Below, one piece after another: positions 16,787-26,324 of a DNA stretch of 35,815 nucleotides. Location of the stretch: positions 1 through 35,815 of the forward strand of contig JAAYUD010000099.1 in NCBI GenBank assembly GCA_012517855.1, read 5' to 3'. The first letter of the stretch is position 1, and every line of letters starts with the position of its first letter. Made by a program: the position numbers and the translations under genes. This DNA comes from Bacteroidales bacterium (lineage in GTDB: Bacteria > Bacteroidota > Bacteroidia > Bacteroidales > Bacteroidaceae). The notes below the pieces were generated by a model. The model had not been told where the DNA came from. It was given only the letters and a program-made list of their open reading frames with translations, and did not search any database.

Positions 16787-18625
16787 TTACCAATATTTAT
16801 TTTGAACCAAATTAGCGTTATTATCCATGTAATTCTGATAAATAGGCCATAAGTACATTTTTTTCTGGAAATTGCGTGTTTGGATATCAACCACCTTAAA
16901 ATAATCGCTTGGCGTAGAACCTTGGGTATTCATACCTTGAATTGGTTTTTTGAATACATCTTCTGCTATCTTCCAACGACGAATATCCATATAGCGCGTA
17001 CCACCTTCCAAAGCGAACTCTACCTGGCGTTCGTGCCGAATGGCATCACGCATCTGAGTTTGTGACAAACCTGCATCCAAATCAGGCAGACCTGCTCTCT
17101 CACGAATCAGATTGACATATTTTGCAATATCGGCATTGCCCGGATCACATTCATTCAATGCCTCGGCATAGTCAAGATACATCTCGGCCAAACGAAGGAT
17201 GATACCCGGTCTATACTGGAATGCCTGTCCGCTATGATCGGAAGGATTGATTGCCTTGTTAATTTGATAGCCGGCATACGGACTATCGTGCGAAGGAGCG
17301 CCGTCCAAACCGTTCTTCTTGAAATCTACATCACGTCCGTTATCATCGAAACTACAATATTGGCCACTATAGCGAATATTGACATAAAAACGGGGTTCGC
17401 GATTAACATACATATTGAATGTTCCGGCACGCGTAACCAACCCTGTCGTACGGTTCACATCGCCATAATTATACTTGGTGTTATAATAGTTGTCGGAGGC
17501 AGAAAAGCCTGTTGCCACATATCCGGAGCCATCGTCCGTGATGCTTTTCCCATTACTCATAAAGAAAGCATCGACCATGTTCTGAGTTGTTCCAACACAA
17601 CCTGCAAAACCGGAACCACGAGGCAATACATGATATTCATAATAATAATTAGTCAGCTTCGGATATACGAAAATGATTTCGGGATTTTGCTGCACACCTT
17701 TGAGATGAACATCCGTGCACGACATCAAAGCATCGATACTACCATCGTCGTTTTTCTCGGTATATAGTTTATACTGAGGCATATCAATCACCAATTTGGC
17801 CGCATCGGCTGCTTTTTTCCATTTAGTCACATCGTATGTAGAGTTGAACAACGGTTTACCGTCTTTGTTGGCAACATCGGCATAGTCGGCATTACCATTA
17901 AACAAAGGACTGGCCGCAAACATAAGCATACGAGCTCTGATAGCCAGACACATGCCCGAAGTGGCGCGCCCTACATCCGTATCGTCGTAAGAAGCCGGTA
18001 GCACTTTAGACAAGTCGAGCAGTTCTTTATCCAGATAAGTTACGATATCATCGTAAGGCGTACGAGGCAATTGTAAATCGGCAGGAGAAGCAGTAGAGCT
18101 AGCTAATGTGGTAACCAACGGAAACGGTCCGTATACCTCCAACATGCGTTCGTAATAATAGGCCATCAAGAAACGAGCTTCATTTTTATATCTTTCAACC
18201 AATTCTGCTGTCTGGCGTTGTTCCGGAATAGCCTTGACATTCTCCAAAAAGAGAAGAGCTGCTCTTACTTTCTGGTATGTACTCCCCCACAAATCAAAGC
18301 TAGGTACCATCTGTACAGGCGACCAACTACCTTGCTGAACATTGAGCAAACCATTCCAACCGAATTGTCCCAATTCGCTATTGATTTGAGACTCATCGCT
18401 CATCAAATAATAGCCATAGGAATAACTAAGATAGTCCCACAAAGGATCCGGGATTGCATCATAAACGCCTGCCAACCAATTTTTCGTATTCGTCGCATCA
18501 CTGAATACTCCACTCAAGGTTAGCATATCGTCAGGCTCTTTATCCAAATAATTACTACATGAATACAAGAACGGCATCGCTGCTATTGCCAATAATATAA
18601 ATGTTATATATTTTTTCATATCCAT
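16787..18625 (-). CDS. susD: SusD/RagB-type outer-membrane glycan-binding lipoprotein
   Basis: A 612-residue lipoprotein with lipobox FLYSC (C ~23) and the SusD N-terminus SNYLDKEPDD. Helical repeat regions and the C-terminal RagB signature (GIILRLAEMYLDYAEALNE, INLIRERAG-like VNLIRERAGLPDL, IRHERQVEFALEGGTRYMDIRRW) are clear. It forms the lid over the SusC channel and delivers oligosaccharide to it. The gene starts 8 nt after the susC stop. A second start 2 codons in (18619) is equally good. Confidence 0.96.
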   Translation of the reverse strand: MDMKKYITFILLAIAAMPFLYSCSNYLDKEPDDMLTLSGVFSDATNTKNWLAGVYDAIPDPLWDYLSYSYGYYLMSDESQINSELGQFGWNGLLNVQQGSWSPVQMVPSFDLWGSTYQKVRAALLFLENVKAIPEQRQTAELVERYKNEARFLMAYYYERMLEVYGPFPLVTTLASSTASPADLQLPRTPYDDIVTYLDKELLDLSKVLPASYDDTDVGRATSGMCLAIRARMLMFAASPLFNGNADYADVANKDGKPLFNSTYDVTKWKKAADAAKLVIDMPQYKLYTEKNDDGSIDALMSCTDVHLKGVQQNPEIIFVYPKLTNYYYEYHVLPRGSGFAGCVGTTQNMVDAFFMSNGKSITDDGSGYVATGFSASDNYYNTKYNYGDVNRTTGLVTRAGTFNMYVNREPRFYVNIRYSGQYCSFDDNGRDVDFKKNGLDGAPSHDSPYAGYQINKAINPSDHSGQAFQYRPGIILRLAEMYLDYAEALNECDPGNADIAKYVNLIRERAGLPDLDAGLSQTQMRDAIRHERQVEFALEGGTRYMDIRRWKIAEDVFKKPIQGMNTQGSTPSDYFKVVDIQTRNFQKKMYLWPIYQNYMDNNANLVQNKYW

Positions 18626-18633
18626 AAATCTTT

Positions 18634-21600
18634 TTAGAATGTAACTTGAAAACCTAAAGAATAAACCTTCATTGGAGGATATTTCAGACCATCAGACGAA
18701 CCGACTTCGGGGTCCCACATATTGAAAGCACTCCATGTCCAAAGATTAGATCCTCTGAAGAATACACGTGCTCCACGCATCAAAGCTGCTTTTTGCCAGC
18801 TCTTTGGCAACGAATAGCCAATCTCCAAGTTCTTTAAACGGATATAAGAGGCATCTTTGAGCCACCATGTAGAAGGTAGGTTATTGTTAATACTCTTTGT
18901 GGTCGAGAAACGAGGCCAAAATACATTCTTCTTGTATGGATCGGCAGGATTCCAACGGTCATCCCAGTTGCTGTAGATATTGCCCATACCACCGCCACCA
19001 CTGCCGGGAATCAACAAATCGCCGGAAAGCATTGTGGAGCAACAAGCATCTCCCTGGAAGAAAGCACTGAAATCGAAATTCTTATACCGCAGACTGAAGC
19101 CAAAGCCGTATACGATCTCCGGATTATAAGGTCTACCTATAGGCTTATAATCGTTTGCGTCAACTTTCCCGTCATGATTAGTATCGGCATAGCGGATATC
19201 ACCGGGATGTACCGTACCAAAAGTTGCTTGAGGTATACTGCTTTTTAGTGAACCATCGGCTAAGAAATCTTCTTCTTGGAACACACCGATAGCTTGCAGA
19301 CCATAATAGGTACCGATAGGATTACCCGTATAAGAGCGAGTTGTCTTTTTCAACGCTTCAGGTTCATCATACTCTATTATTTTGTTGTGAGCATAAGTAA
19401 AACTACCTCTAAGAGATAAAAATAGATCTTTACTGAATTGCTTGTTCATTTCCAAGCTGAACTCGCATCCTTGATTGGTTACAATACCATAGTTAGACCA
19501 CGGAGCCGATGTAAAACCAGCTGTCTCCGGAATAGTCTTACGTTGCATGAAGATCTTTTCATGACGTTCGTGAAAATAATCGGCTTGAATATTCAGGCAG
19601 TCCCACAATCCAAGTTCAAGTCCTAAATCAAATTTCTTCACCGTTTCCCAAGTCAACTTATTCACGCCAAAATCTCCTTCGGTATAGCCATTGTAAGGAT
19701 TACTGCCACTTGTACCGTATGTATAACCGTCGATACCGGCAATAGTAGACAAGTAGGCAAAACGGCGGCCGGCCAACTGATCGTTACCGACCAAACCGTA
19801 GGAAGCACGAACCTTCATTTTAGAGATTGTAGAAGAGAGAGATTTCATGAAAGATTCGTTCGAAATAAGCCATCCACCTGCTACAGATGGAAAGAATCCC
19901 CATTTCTTACCGGGAGCAAAGTTCTCCGATCCATTGTATCCAAAATTGGCTTCTAAGAAATAAGTATCTTTGAAGCTATAAGAAACACGACCGGCCAAAC
20001 CTTGGCTACGATAAGGGAGCGAATAGATAGAAGTTTCGGCACTGGCATCAATGTAGTTGCGCATATTATAAAGGAACAGAGCATCGAGTTGATGATCTTT
20101 GGCTATACGTTTGCTGTAATTCAATTGACCTTCGAAATAGAGAGAACGATTACCACCGTTATATTTCTTATAGCCTAAGAAATTACTTCCCTGATTGGTC
20201 ATAGTCGTAATCAGATTGCCATCTTGATCTCTTCCTGTTGCCATATAAGTGGTCTGTATCTTTGTCCTATTAAAAGAATCCCATCCATAAGAATCAAACG
20301 AAAATGTTCCTTTGGCGTTCAATCCGCTCAATGGTTTCCATAGCTTACCAATATCTTGAGTCACTACGAATTGAGACTGAATACTGCTCGAATTTGTCGA
20401 GATGAATCCTGTATGCGTAGCAGCTGCCCAAGGATTGGTTTGCGATGTATAAGTCGGAATCTGCCCATTCGAATAGATTTTAGGATAGCATACCGGGGTA
20501 TTCTTAAACGCCAAATAGATAATATCGGTAGGCGACCAACCTGGTGTTCTTTGGCTCATGATATAACCACCTACACTTACATTGATCAATGTAGAGGGCG
20601 TCAAGTTCATATCCAGATTGGTTCGGATATTGTAGCGCGAGAGCTTATTCGAAGCATCATAATCCACACTTGGATCTGTCACCGTAATACCTTTCTCTCC
20701 GAAGTAAGAAGCTACCATACTATAACGCAGGCGTTCAGTTCCACCGTTTATATCTAGAGATACACGCCCATTGGGAACATAATCTTTTGTCACCGTCTTG
20801 AGCCAATCCATATTAGGATACAAATCCGGATCCGTGCGATTTCGGGTTGCGGTAATAGCGTCTTGTGTATACATATCCTTTCCGGAAGTAAACTGACTTG
20901 CTACGTTCATCACTTCCATATAAGTGGCACCGTCAACGAACTTGGGCAATTTGGTAGGTGTAGATACACCATAATCGGCTTTGATGGAGATGGTCGGTTT
21001 CCCTATCTTTCCGTGTTTGGTCTGAATAAGGATTACACCATTGGCACCTTTCACACCATAGACGGCAGTTGCCGTAGCATCTTTCAACACAGAGAAAGAT
21101 TCAATTTCTTCGGGAGATATATTGTCAATACTTCTTTCGATACCGTCTACCAAGACGAGCGGACTCGATGCGGCACTAGAGAAAGTGGATATACCACGAA
21201 TCCAAAAATCTGAAGCATCGCTTCCCGGTTCGCCACTCCGCTGCACGGCAATGATACCGGCTACAGAACCTGCCAACGCATTGGTTATCGAGCGCGTTTG
21301 ATCCATCTGCAAGATAGAAGGTTTTACGGTAGTAATCGCGCCTACGACGCTGGCTCTTTTCTGCGTACCATAACCTACAACAACCACTTCTTCCAAGTTC
21401 TTGGTATCGGGCTGGAGAGCGACATTTATCTGATGCACATTTCCAACAGTGATTTCTTGAGGGACGTAACCGATATAAGTGAATTTCAGTACCGATTTGG
21501 AACCGGCTACATTGTATAATGTGTAATATCCGTTATTATCGGTAGTAATACCATTGTTTGTTCCGGACTCCTGAATACTTACACCTATCAGCGGTTCTCC

Positions 21601-22011
21601 CTTTTCATCTACAACCCGGCCGGAAACCTTTAAAGTTGCCGGTTTTGTTTTTTGCAAATGCTGAGTACGCGAAGATTTGATGATTGAAATCTGTCTTTCA
21701 TGAACCCGATACAACAAATTTTTGGGTGCCAGAATATCATCCAAAATTTTATCAAGTCTCTCACGATCGGCTTTCAATGCAACTTTCTCGTTTAGATCTT
21801 TCGAAATATCATCAGAATAGATAAACACAAAATTGCTTTTCTTTTCAATGACATGAAGCGCATCCTTAATGCTTCCATTTACACGAATAGACAATAGGGG
21901 CATTTGCTGACTGCCCGCTACCGGAGAAACAAACATTACCAACAATAGAAACAGAAGTGTCCCTATACTAATTGATCTTTTACTTTTGGGTAAAACGAAT
22001 TCAAGTCTCAT
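18634..22011 (-). CDS. susC: SusC/RagA TonB-dependent transporter with STN signalling domain
   Basis: An outer-membrane transporter of 1125 residues. After the signal peptide (~1-34) comes an STN domain (~38-112, SIRVNGSIKDALHVIEKKSN ... YRVHERQISII), then a carboxypeptidase-regulatory-like domain (~123-205, GRVVDEKGEPLIGVSI), the plug (~210-335, LEEVVVVGYGTQKR, LVLVDGIERS, VYGVKGANGVILIQT) and the 22-strand barrel ending in F. The STN domain is what distinguishes SusC proteins that signal to a FecR anti-sigma factor. That partner is encoded directly upstream. The carboxypeptidase-like domain and SusD partner show glycan rather than siderophore uptake. Confidence 0.97.
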   Translation of the reverse strand: MRLEFVLPKSKRSISIGTLLFLLLVMFVSPVAGSQQMPLLSIRVNGSIKDALHVIEKKSNFVFIYSDDISKDLNEKVALKADRERLDKILDDILAPKNLLYRVHERQISIIKSSRTQHLQKTKPATLKVSGRVVDEKGEPLIGVSIQESGTNNGITTDNNGYYTLYNVAGSKSVLKFTYIGYVPQEITVGNVHQINVALQPDTKNLEEVVVVGYGTQKRASVVGAITTVKPSILQMDQTRSITNALAGSVAGIIAVQRSGEPGSDASDFWIRGISTFSSAASSPLVLVDGIERSIDNISPEEIESFSVLKDATATAVYGVKGANGVILIQTKHGKIGKPTISIKADYGVSTPTKLPKFVDGATYMEVMNVASQFTSGKDMYTQDAITATRNRTDPDLYPNMDWLKTVTKDYVPNGRVSLDINGGTERLRYSMVASYFGEKGITVTDPSVDYDASNKLSRYNIRTNLDMNLTPSTLINVSVGGYIMSQRTPGWSPTDIIYLAFKNTPVCYPKIYSNGQIPTYTSQTNPWAAATHTGFISTNSSSIQSQFVVTQDIGKLWKPLSGLNAKGTFSFDSYGWDSFNRTKIQTTYMATGRDQDGNLITTMTNQGSNFLGYKKYNGGNRSLYFEGQLNYSKRIAKDHQLDALFLYNMRNYIDASAETSIYSLPYRSQGLAGRVSYSFKDTYFLEANFGYNGSENFAPGKKWGFFPSVAGGWLISNESFMKSLSSTISKMKVRASYGLVGNDQLAGRRFAYLSTIAGIDGYTYGTSGSNPYNGYTEGDFGVNKLTWETVKKFDLGLELGLWDCLNIQADYFHERHEKIFMQRKTIPETAGFTSAPWSNYGIVTNQGCEFSLEMNKQFSKDLFLSLRGSFTYAHNKIIEYDEPEALKKTTRSYTGNPIGTYYGLQAIGVFQEEDFLADGSLKSSIPQATFGTVHPGDIRYADTNHDGKVDANDYKPIGRPYNPEIVYGFGFSLRYKNFDFSAFFQGDACCSTMLSGDLLIPGSGGGGMGNIYSNWDDRWNPADPYKKNVFWPRFSTTKSINNNLPSTWWLKDASYIRLKNLEIGYSLPKSWQKAALMRGARVFFRGSNLWTWSAFNMWDPEVGSSDGLKYPPMKVYSLGFQVTF

Positions 22012-22120
22012 TTCATTAGATTATTGTTTATATATAAAATTGGGTTTATTATTAGAGATTTGTACGGCTCTCTATTACCAAACTAGCTATTCTCTTCGTT
22101 CATAGGCTTAATTCTTTATT

Positions 22121-23329
22121 TTATTTGCTTTTAATGTATATTTTATTGTTTATCGATAAACATCTTACAGAAAGTATTTCGGCTATTGTCTCCATCGTCG
22201 CATGAACATCGTCGAAAAGCACAAGCTTACCGGTACACGACTTGTCCGATATATTGGAGGCACATTCAATAGGCTTGCCATAGTAGCGCGACAAACGAAG
22301 TGCGATACTACCCAATTCTTCATTGGTAAAAATCCACAATCCCTCTTTCCAACTCATGAAATCGGCGGCATTCACTTTCTTCACAGAAAAGCCGTTGCTA
22401 GATTGAGTATATTCTTGATCCGGAGATAGCATTACGGTATTCTTTTTGCCCCTACTCGAACCTACAGAGACGCTGCCTTCGATAAGCGCCACCCGCTTGG
22501 TTCTGTCACTATGATAGGACATCACATTGAACTTCGTGCCATAAACTCTTACATTCATGTCCGAGGTGCGAACATAGAAAGGACGTTTCGGGTTGTGCGC
22601 CACTTCAATATAGATCTCGCCATCCACAAAGACTTGCCTTTCCTTACCACTCATCGAATTGGCGAAACGAATTTCGGTGCCCGAATTTATCCACATTTTG
22701 GTTCCATCGGGAAGAGACAGAGAAGAACGCTTCCCGTAGGGCACCAACAGCCGCGTATAATTGCTAGAATGATCATCGAGCTTCGAACGGTAATTGCTCA
22801 TCCCCTCTTTCACACTCAATACATTATTGGCACCAAGAGAAACATCCACATTGCCCTTACCGGTTATAATCTTCTTTTGCCCGTTGAAAATAAGCTCAAC
22901 ATCTTTCAATTGATTGAAATCGACAGACGAAGGCATTGTTGGAATAGATGCCTCCATTCCCGATAGGGAATGCTGCCTCAGATAAGATTGGCTCATCCAA
23001 AACGAAAAACCTACGACCAGTAACAGACAAGCGGCCGATGCTGCATAAAAATACATTCTGCGCATCGTCTTGTTTTTCTTATACTTAAGATATATATTCG
23101 AAAGCATATTCGTCTTTTCTTCGTCCGATAAACCCGGCTGATTGATCTTCATGGTATGAAACACTCTAATTGCAGCGTCTATACTATCTTTCAGGGCCGG
23201 ATGCTCATTCTGCTGTTCCGCCCAAAACTTATTGGATTCTTCATCGGGATTTAATATCCAACAAAGGAACTTCTCGTCTTTGAGTAAATCTGCCGCTGAG
23301 CAATGATGATATTTTTTTTCTATTTTCAT
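22121..23329 (-). CDS. FecR-family anti-sigma factor
   Basis: A 402-residue inner-membrane protein. Residues 1-90 are the cytoplasmic sigma-binding part, ~92-112 the single membrane helix, ~190-300 the FecR domain (VPYGKRSSLSLPDGTKMWIN, GEIYIEVAHNPKRPFYVRT, VRVYGTKFNV) and ~330-402 a DUF4974/STN-like end (GKLVLFDDVHATMETIAEIL). It holds the ECF sigma factor inactive until the STN domain of the loaded SusC contacts its periplasmic part. It lies between the sigma gene and susC on the same strand. Confidence 0.94.
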   Translation of the reverse strand: MKIEKKYHHCSAADLLKDEKFLCWILNPDEESNKFWAEQQNEHPALKDSIDAAIRVFHTMKINQPGLSDEEKTNMLSNIYLKYKKNKTMRRMYFYAASAACLLLVVGFSFWMSQSYLRQHSLSGMEASIPTMPSSVDFNQLKDVELIFNGQKKIITGKGNVDVSLGANNVLSVKEGMSNYRSKLDDHSSNYTRLLVPYGKRSSLSLPDGTKMWINSGTEIRFANSMSGKERQVFVDGEIYIEVAHNPKRPFYVRTSDMNVRVYGTKFNVMSYHSDRTKRVALIEGSVSVGSSRGKKNTVMLSPDQEYTQSSNGFSVKKVNAADFMSWKEGLWIFTNEELGSIALRLSRYYGKPIECASNISDKSCTGKLVLFDDVHATMETIAEILSVRCLSINNKIYIKSK

Positions 23330-23541
23330 AAAAATGCATTTTTTCTTTTGTTCTTCTAAAGGACGAAAGAATTAAAAAAATAACATCACTTTTTAGAAAA
23401 ATTTCTCAAAAAAGTTTTATTATACACAAAAGAGCAGGTATAAGTTCCTATGTTTGTAATTGAAAAATAGGGACTAAATAGCGCATGGAGAATGAACAAT
23501 TGACTATTCATCCCATTTATTTTCCAAGCGGACAGGCTCTG
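23330..23541. other. Spacer between ECF sigma and FecR genes
   Basis: 212 bp with no gene. It is longer than other gaps in the locus, so FecR may have its own promoter, but no TAnnTTTG box is clear on the minus strand. A GACAG-GCT-CTGTC hairpin lies just after the sigma stop. Confidence 0.35.
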
Positions 23542-24126
23542 TCAGTTAAGCTTGATAAGAGGTAAAAAGAATAAGAGGTAAGTATTTTCCAACTTCAGTT
23601 TTTGAATCGCCCTCGAAACCAGGTTCCTTGCCGATTTCTCGTTTTCCATCTTCAGTATTTGGGCTATCTCTTTGTATTCCATGTCGTAAATATAACGCAA
23701 ACAGACGGCTTCACGTTGACGATCGGTGAGTTGTCCCAACAGCGATTGAATTTTCCGACTGATCTCCCGCCGGTTCTCCTCTTCTATCAGATCATCCAAC
23801 ACGGTCACATCATTCACGGTGAAACGGGTCATCGGATATTCATTTTCATTAACAGTTATCACTGTTCGGCTCATATCTATGAGTCTATTTTTGAGTGAAA
23901 TGAATAAAAAGCACTTCAGATTATGCACATTTTCCAATAAAGACTTTTTGCATAATATCTTGTAAAACACGTCTTGAATAGCATCCTTCACTTGCTCCGT
24001 GTTAGACGTAAAAGCTTTGCCATAAGTGTACAGTTCGTCTACATACTTCTTGTATAGCAAGACGTATGCATTCTTATCTCCGTTCAAAAAATCGGTTATG
24101 ACTTGCGAATCTTCACCATTCACCAT
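23542..24126 (-). CDS. ECF RNA polymerase sigma factor of the polysaccharide locus
   Basis: A 194-residue sigma-70 family protein of the FecI/Bacteroidetes type. Region 2 spans ~20-85 (AYVLLYKKYVDELYTYG, VKDAIQDVFYKI, FLFISLKNRLIDMSR) and region 4 ~125-180 (LTDRQREAVCLRYIYDMEYKEIAQILKM). It should direct polymerase to the susC promoter. It is followed by its FecR anti-sigma factor. A putative housekeeping -7 box (24151-24158) suggests that the sigma gene itself is made constitutively at low level. Confidence 0.94.
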   Translation of the reverse strand: MVNGEDSQVITDFLNGDKNAYVLLYKKYVDELYTYGKAFTSNTEQVKDAIQDVFYKILCKKSLLENVHNLKCFLFISLKNRLIDMSRTVITVNENEYPMTRFTVNDVTVLDDLIEEENRREISRKIQSLLGQLTDRQREAVCLRYIYDMEYKEIAQILKMENEKSARNLVSRAIQKLKLENTYLLFFLPLIKLN

Positions 24127-24150
24127 TCTTTTTGGTCTATTTTACAACAG

Positions 24151-24158
24151 CAAAATTA
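24151..24158 (-). promoter_or_regulatory. -7 box of the ECF sigma gene
   Basis: CAAAATTA on the plus strand is TAATTTTG on the minus strand, an exact TAnnTTTG 24 nt above the ATG. The nearest TTTG upstream (24182-24185) is 23 nt away, slightly long. Confidence 0.45.
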
Positions 24159-24270
24159 ATCATTTTTATGATTCAGAGAAACAAAATGAATATATTTAAA
24201 AAAAACGTTGGAAAGAATCTTTTTACCTTAACATGATCTTTTACTATTTTGCAAATTCTTAAGTGCTCTT

Positions 24271-24298
24271 AATGCAGTATTACCAAGAGAACTGCATT
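24271..24298 (+). promoter_or_regulatory. Inverted repeat in the leader of the DUF4377 lipoprotein gene
   Basis: AATGCAGT (24271-24278) and ACTGCATT (24291-24298) are perfect arms around 12 nt. CTCTT before and AAGAG inside the loop could form an alternative stem. It sits 32 nt before the ATG; operator or leader structure. Confidence 0.35.
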
Positions 24299-24329
24299 TA
24301 TATAATAAATAATCACTAAAATTTAAGAT

Positions 24330-24980
24330 ATGAAAGCTAATAAACTAATGACACTCCTATTGACATTATGCTGTACAGTAGGGTTTACCAGTTGTATTAA
24401 TAATGATGAGCCACAAGACAAAGTAGAGACTATGGATGTACAAGTATCCGCATACACCTGTTTCTCGGGAATTTTCTTGAGCAATGATATTATTGAAGGT
24501 ATGTCCGTAAAAGTAGGCTCCAGTCCTAATTACGATTTCATGGGATTATCTTCTATTGACGGATTCACCTATGAAAGAGGATATGAATATAAGCTCAAAA
24601 TCCAGAGAACAACATTAGGCAATCCACCGGCCGATGGAGGTTCGTATACCTACAAACTAATCAAAATACTATCCAAGCAAAAAGCCGAAGGCACAAGAAC
24701 AGAAGTCAAGCTATATGTTTCTTCCGAAATTGGAGAATTCAAATATGCTGACCTCACGCAAGATAGACCAAGTCGAGGGATGAAATTTAGGGAAAACGAA
24801 AACGACAATTGGACCGTCGCCCCATTTAACAGAATCTCAGGATTCGATTACGAACAAGGCTTCAATTATGTGCTGTCAGTCGAAAAGATTGTCCTCCCAG
24901 AGAGTTCACCTTTCTACTATTACCAGCCCATTCAATATGTTTTATTAAAAGTGGTATCAAAAGAAAAGGTGGCCAAGTAA
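24330..24980 (+). CDS. Lipoprotein with two DUF4377-like repeats
   Basis: A 216-residue lipoprotein (lipobox GFTSC, C22). Two similar repeats follow: ~35-125 with GFTYERGYEYKLKIQRTTL and ~128-214 with GFDYEQGFNYVLSVEKIVL, each ending in a YkLikilSK / YVLLKVVSK strand. This layout matches the DUF4377 family, small secreted proteins of unknown function in Bacteroides. It stands alone on the plus strand between two sigma/anti-sigma units and ends before a bidirectional-type hairpin. Whether either sigma factor controls it is not known. Confidence 0.75.
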   Translation: MKANKLMTLLLTLCCTVGFTSCINNDEPQDKVETMDVQVSAYTCFSGIFLSNDIIEGMSVKVGSSPNYDFMGLSSIDGFTYERGYEYKLKIQRTTLGNPPADGGSYTYKLIKILSKQKAEGTRTEVKLYVSSEIGEFKYADLTQDRPSRGMKFRENENDNWTVAPFNRISGFDYEQGFNYVLSVEKIVLPESSPFYYYQPIQYVLLKVVSKEKVAK

Positions 24981-25032
24981 GAGTATCGTCACAAAAAGAG
25001 AAGGAGAAAACAAATGAGATTCGCACTACACT

Positions 25033-25067
25033 TATGGTGCTCTGATACATATTTCGAGAGCACCATA
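25033..25067. terminator. Hairpin between convergent genes
   Basis: TATGGTGCTCT (25033-25043) and AGAGCACCATA (25057-25067) form a perfect 11-bp stem with a 13-nt loop. It lies between the plus-strand lipoprotein gene and the minus-strand anti-sigma gene and can serve both. No long T-run follows. Confidence 0.6.
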
Positions 25068-25132
25068 TCTTCATCTCTACAAGCCCACTCAAAGATTTAT
25101 CGTTATCACTATAGCTCCAATACTGAGCAATA

Positions 25133-25807
25133 TCAATCAGCTGGCTGTTCTTTAAAGCGTTCTATTTCGCCAATAAAGTCGATTGCCTGAACCACGGACG
25201 ATAAGCCGTATCCTTTCAAGAAGCCACGTGCTTTTCCAGCCTGCAATTCACCGAACCGTAAACTATGGAATAACCATATCGCAAGCCAAATGGATGCCCC
25301 ACTTAACAAAATCTGAACTATCCAGAATAAAAACGAGCCATGCAAAAGTAAGTCGGCATTCAGATACCAAGTAGTATAAAAAGGCAGTTGCAGCCACATA
25401 ATGCGTACGGAACGAATAATCGAGCATTGCAATCCGACCAGCTTTTGCTGAGTATTTGTCACGCTCGCGCTATGATCTATCTGCCAAATGGTGACAACAT
25501 CTTTCACATACAAAGCCACGGCAATAGCTGTAATAATGGCAATAATCGATAGCGACACAGTGAAGAAAAGCTGTCCCACTGAAAAGAATGAATAATGCAA
25601 ACTCAAATAGACTAGCATTACCATAAAGACAGTCCACCCTATGCCGAGTAAAATTCCCGTAAGTTTGGGCACAATCAATTTGCGGAGCAGCGCATTCGCT
25701 TTCCTACGCTGCATCTTTTCGAAAGTAGCCACGTCGAGTTCCAGAAAATGGTCGGTTGGGCTATTGGTTCCATCCCAGAGCCGTTTTAAATAGTTATCTT
25801 CCATCAT
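25133..25807 (-). CDS. Multi-pass membrane protein, probable anti-sigma partner
   Basis: A 224-residue protein with a soluble N-terminus (~1-45, beginning MMEDNYLKRLWDG) and hydrophobic segments near 50-70, 78-100, 137-152 and 157-181. It has no FecR domain and no zinc-binding anti-sigma HxxxCxxC motif. It begins 1 nt after the sigma-factor stop codon, and this pairing, with an LW-containing N-terminus of about 45 residues, is common for Bacteroides ECF anti-sigma proteins. The anti-sigma role is inferred from context only. Confidence 0.6.
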   Translation of the reverse strand: MMEDNYLKRLWDGTNSPTDHFLELDVATFEKMQRRKANALLRKLIVPKLTGILLGIGWTVFMVMLVYLSLHYSFFSVGQLFFTVSLSIIAIITAIAVALYVKDVVTIWQIDHSASVTNTQQKLVGLQCSIIRSVRIMWLQLPFYTTWYLNADLLLHGSFLFWIVQILLSGASIWLAIWLFHSLRFGELQAGKARGFLKGYGLSSVVQAIDFIGEIERFKEQPAD

Positions 25808-25808
25808 T

Positions 25809-26324
25809 TTAATCTTTTTGTTGTGCGATTTTACGTTTCAACTTTTCACGGATACGGTTGAGTCGGGTCGCCACATTTGTTTCAGTAATACCGGCTATTT
25901 CAGCTATTTCGCTGTAATTCTTTTCCTCTAAGAACAACAAAATCAACATTCGATCCATTGCATTCAATTCGTTGATAGAGTTATAAAGCAACTGCCTGTT
26001 TCTTTCCATGTCGTCTTCATCGACATCAGTGGCTCCATTCTCTATATCTATTGCCCACTCCGAAAGCGACACCGTCATATCGTCTCGCTTCGTGTTGCGA
26101 TAATAAGAGATAGCAACATTGAGTGCAACCCGATACATCCAAGTAGTAAATCGACAACTATCGTCGAACGATGCTCCCGAGCGCCACAACTGATAGACAA
26201 TCTCCTGCGCAAGATCTTCCCTATCCTCGCGGTTGACACAATAGATGTTACAGATTTTGAATAGCAGGCCTCTGTTGATCCGAATCCGTTCTAAAAATTC
26301 CTTTTCGTCAATCGTTTTTCTCAT
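25809..26324 (-). CDS. ECF RNA polymerase sigma factor
   Basis: A 171-residue sigma-70 protein. Region 2 (~15-80) shows REDLAQEIVYQLWRSG and FTTWMYRVALNVAISYYR; region 4 (~118-165) shows MDRMLILLFLEEKNYSEIAEIAGITETNV with typical LNRIREKLK ending. It differs from the FecI-type sigma at 23542 and is not linked to a SusCD pair. It is co-transcribed with the downstream membrane protein, its likely regulator. A weak -7 sequence TTTCTTTG on the minus strand (near 26360) may be its promoter. Targets unknown. Confidence 0.92.
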   Translation of the reverse strand: MRKTIDEKEFLERIRINRGLLFKICNIYCVNREDREDLAQEIVYQLWRSGASFDDSCRFTTWMYRVALNVAISYYRNTKRDDMTVSLSEWAIDIENGATDVDEDDMERNRQLLYNSINELNAMDRMLILLFLEEKNYSEIAEIAGITETNVATRLNRIREKLKRKIAQQKD

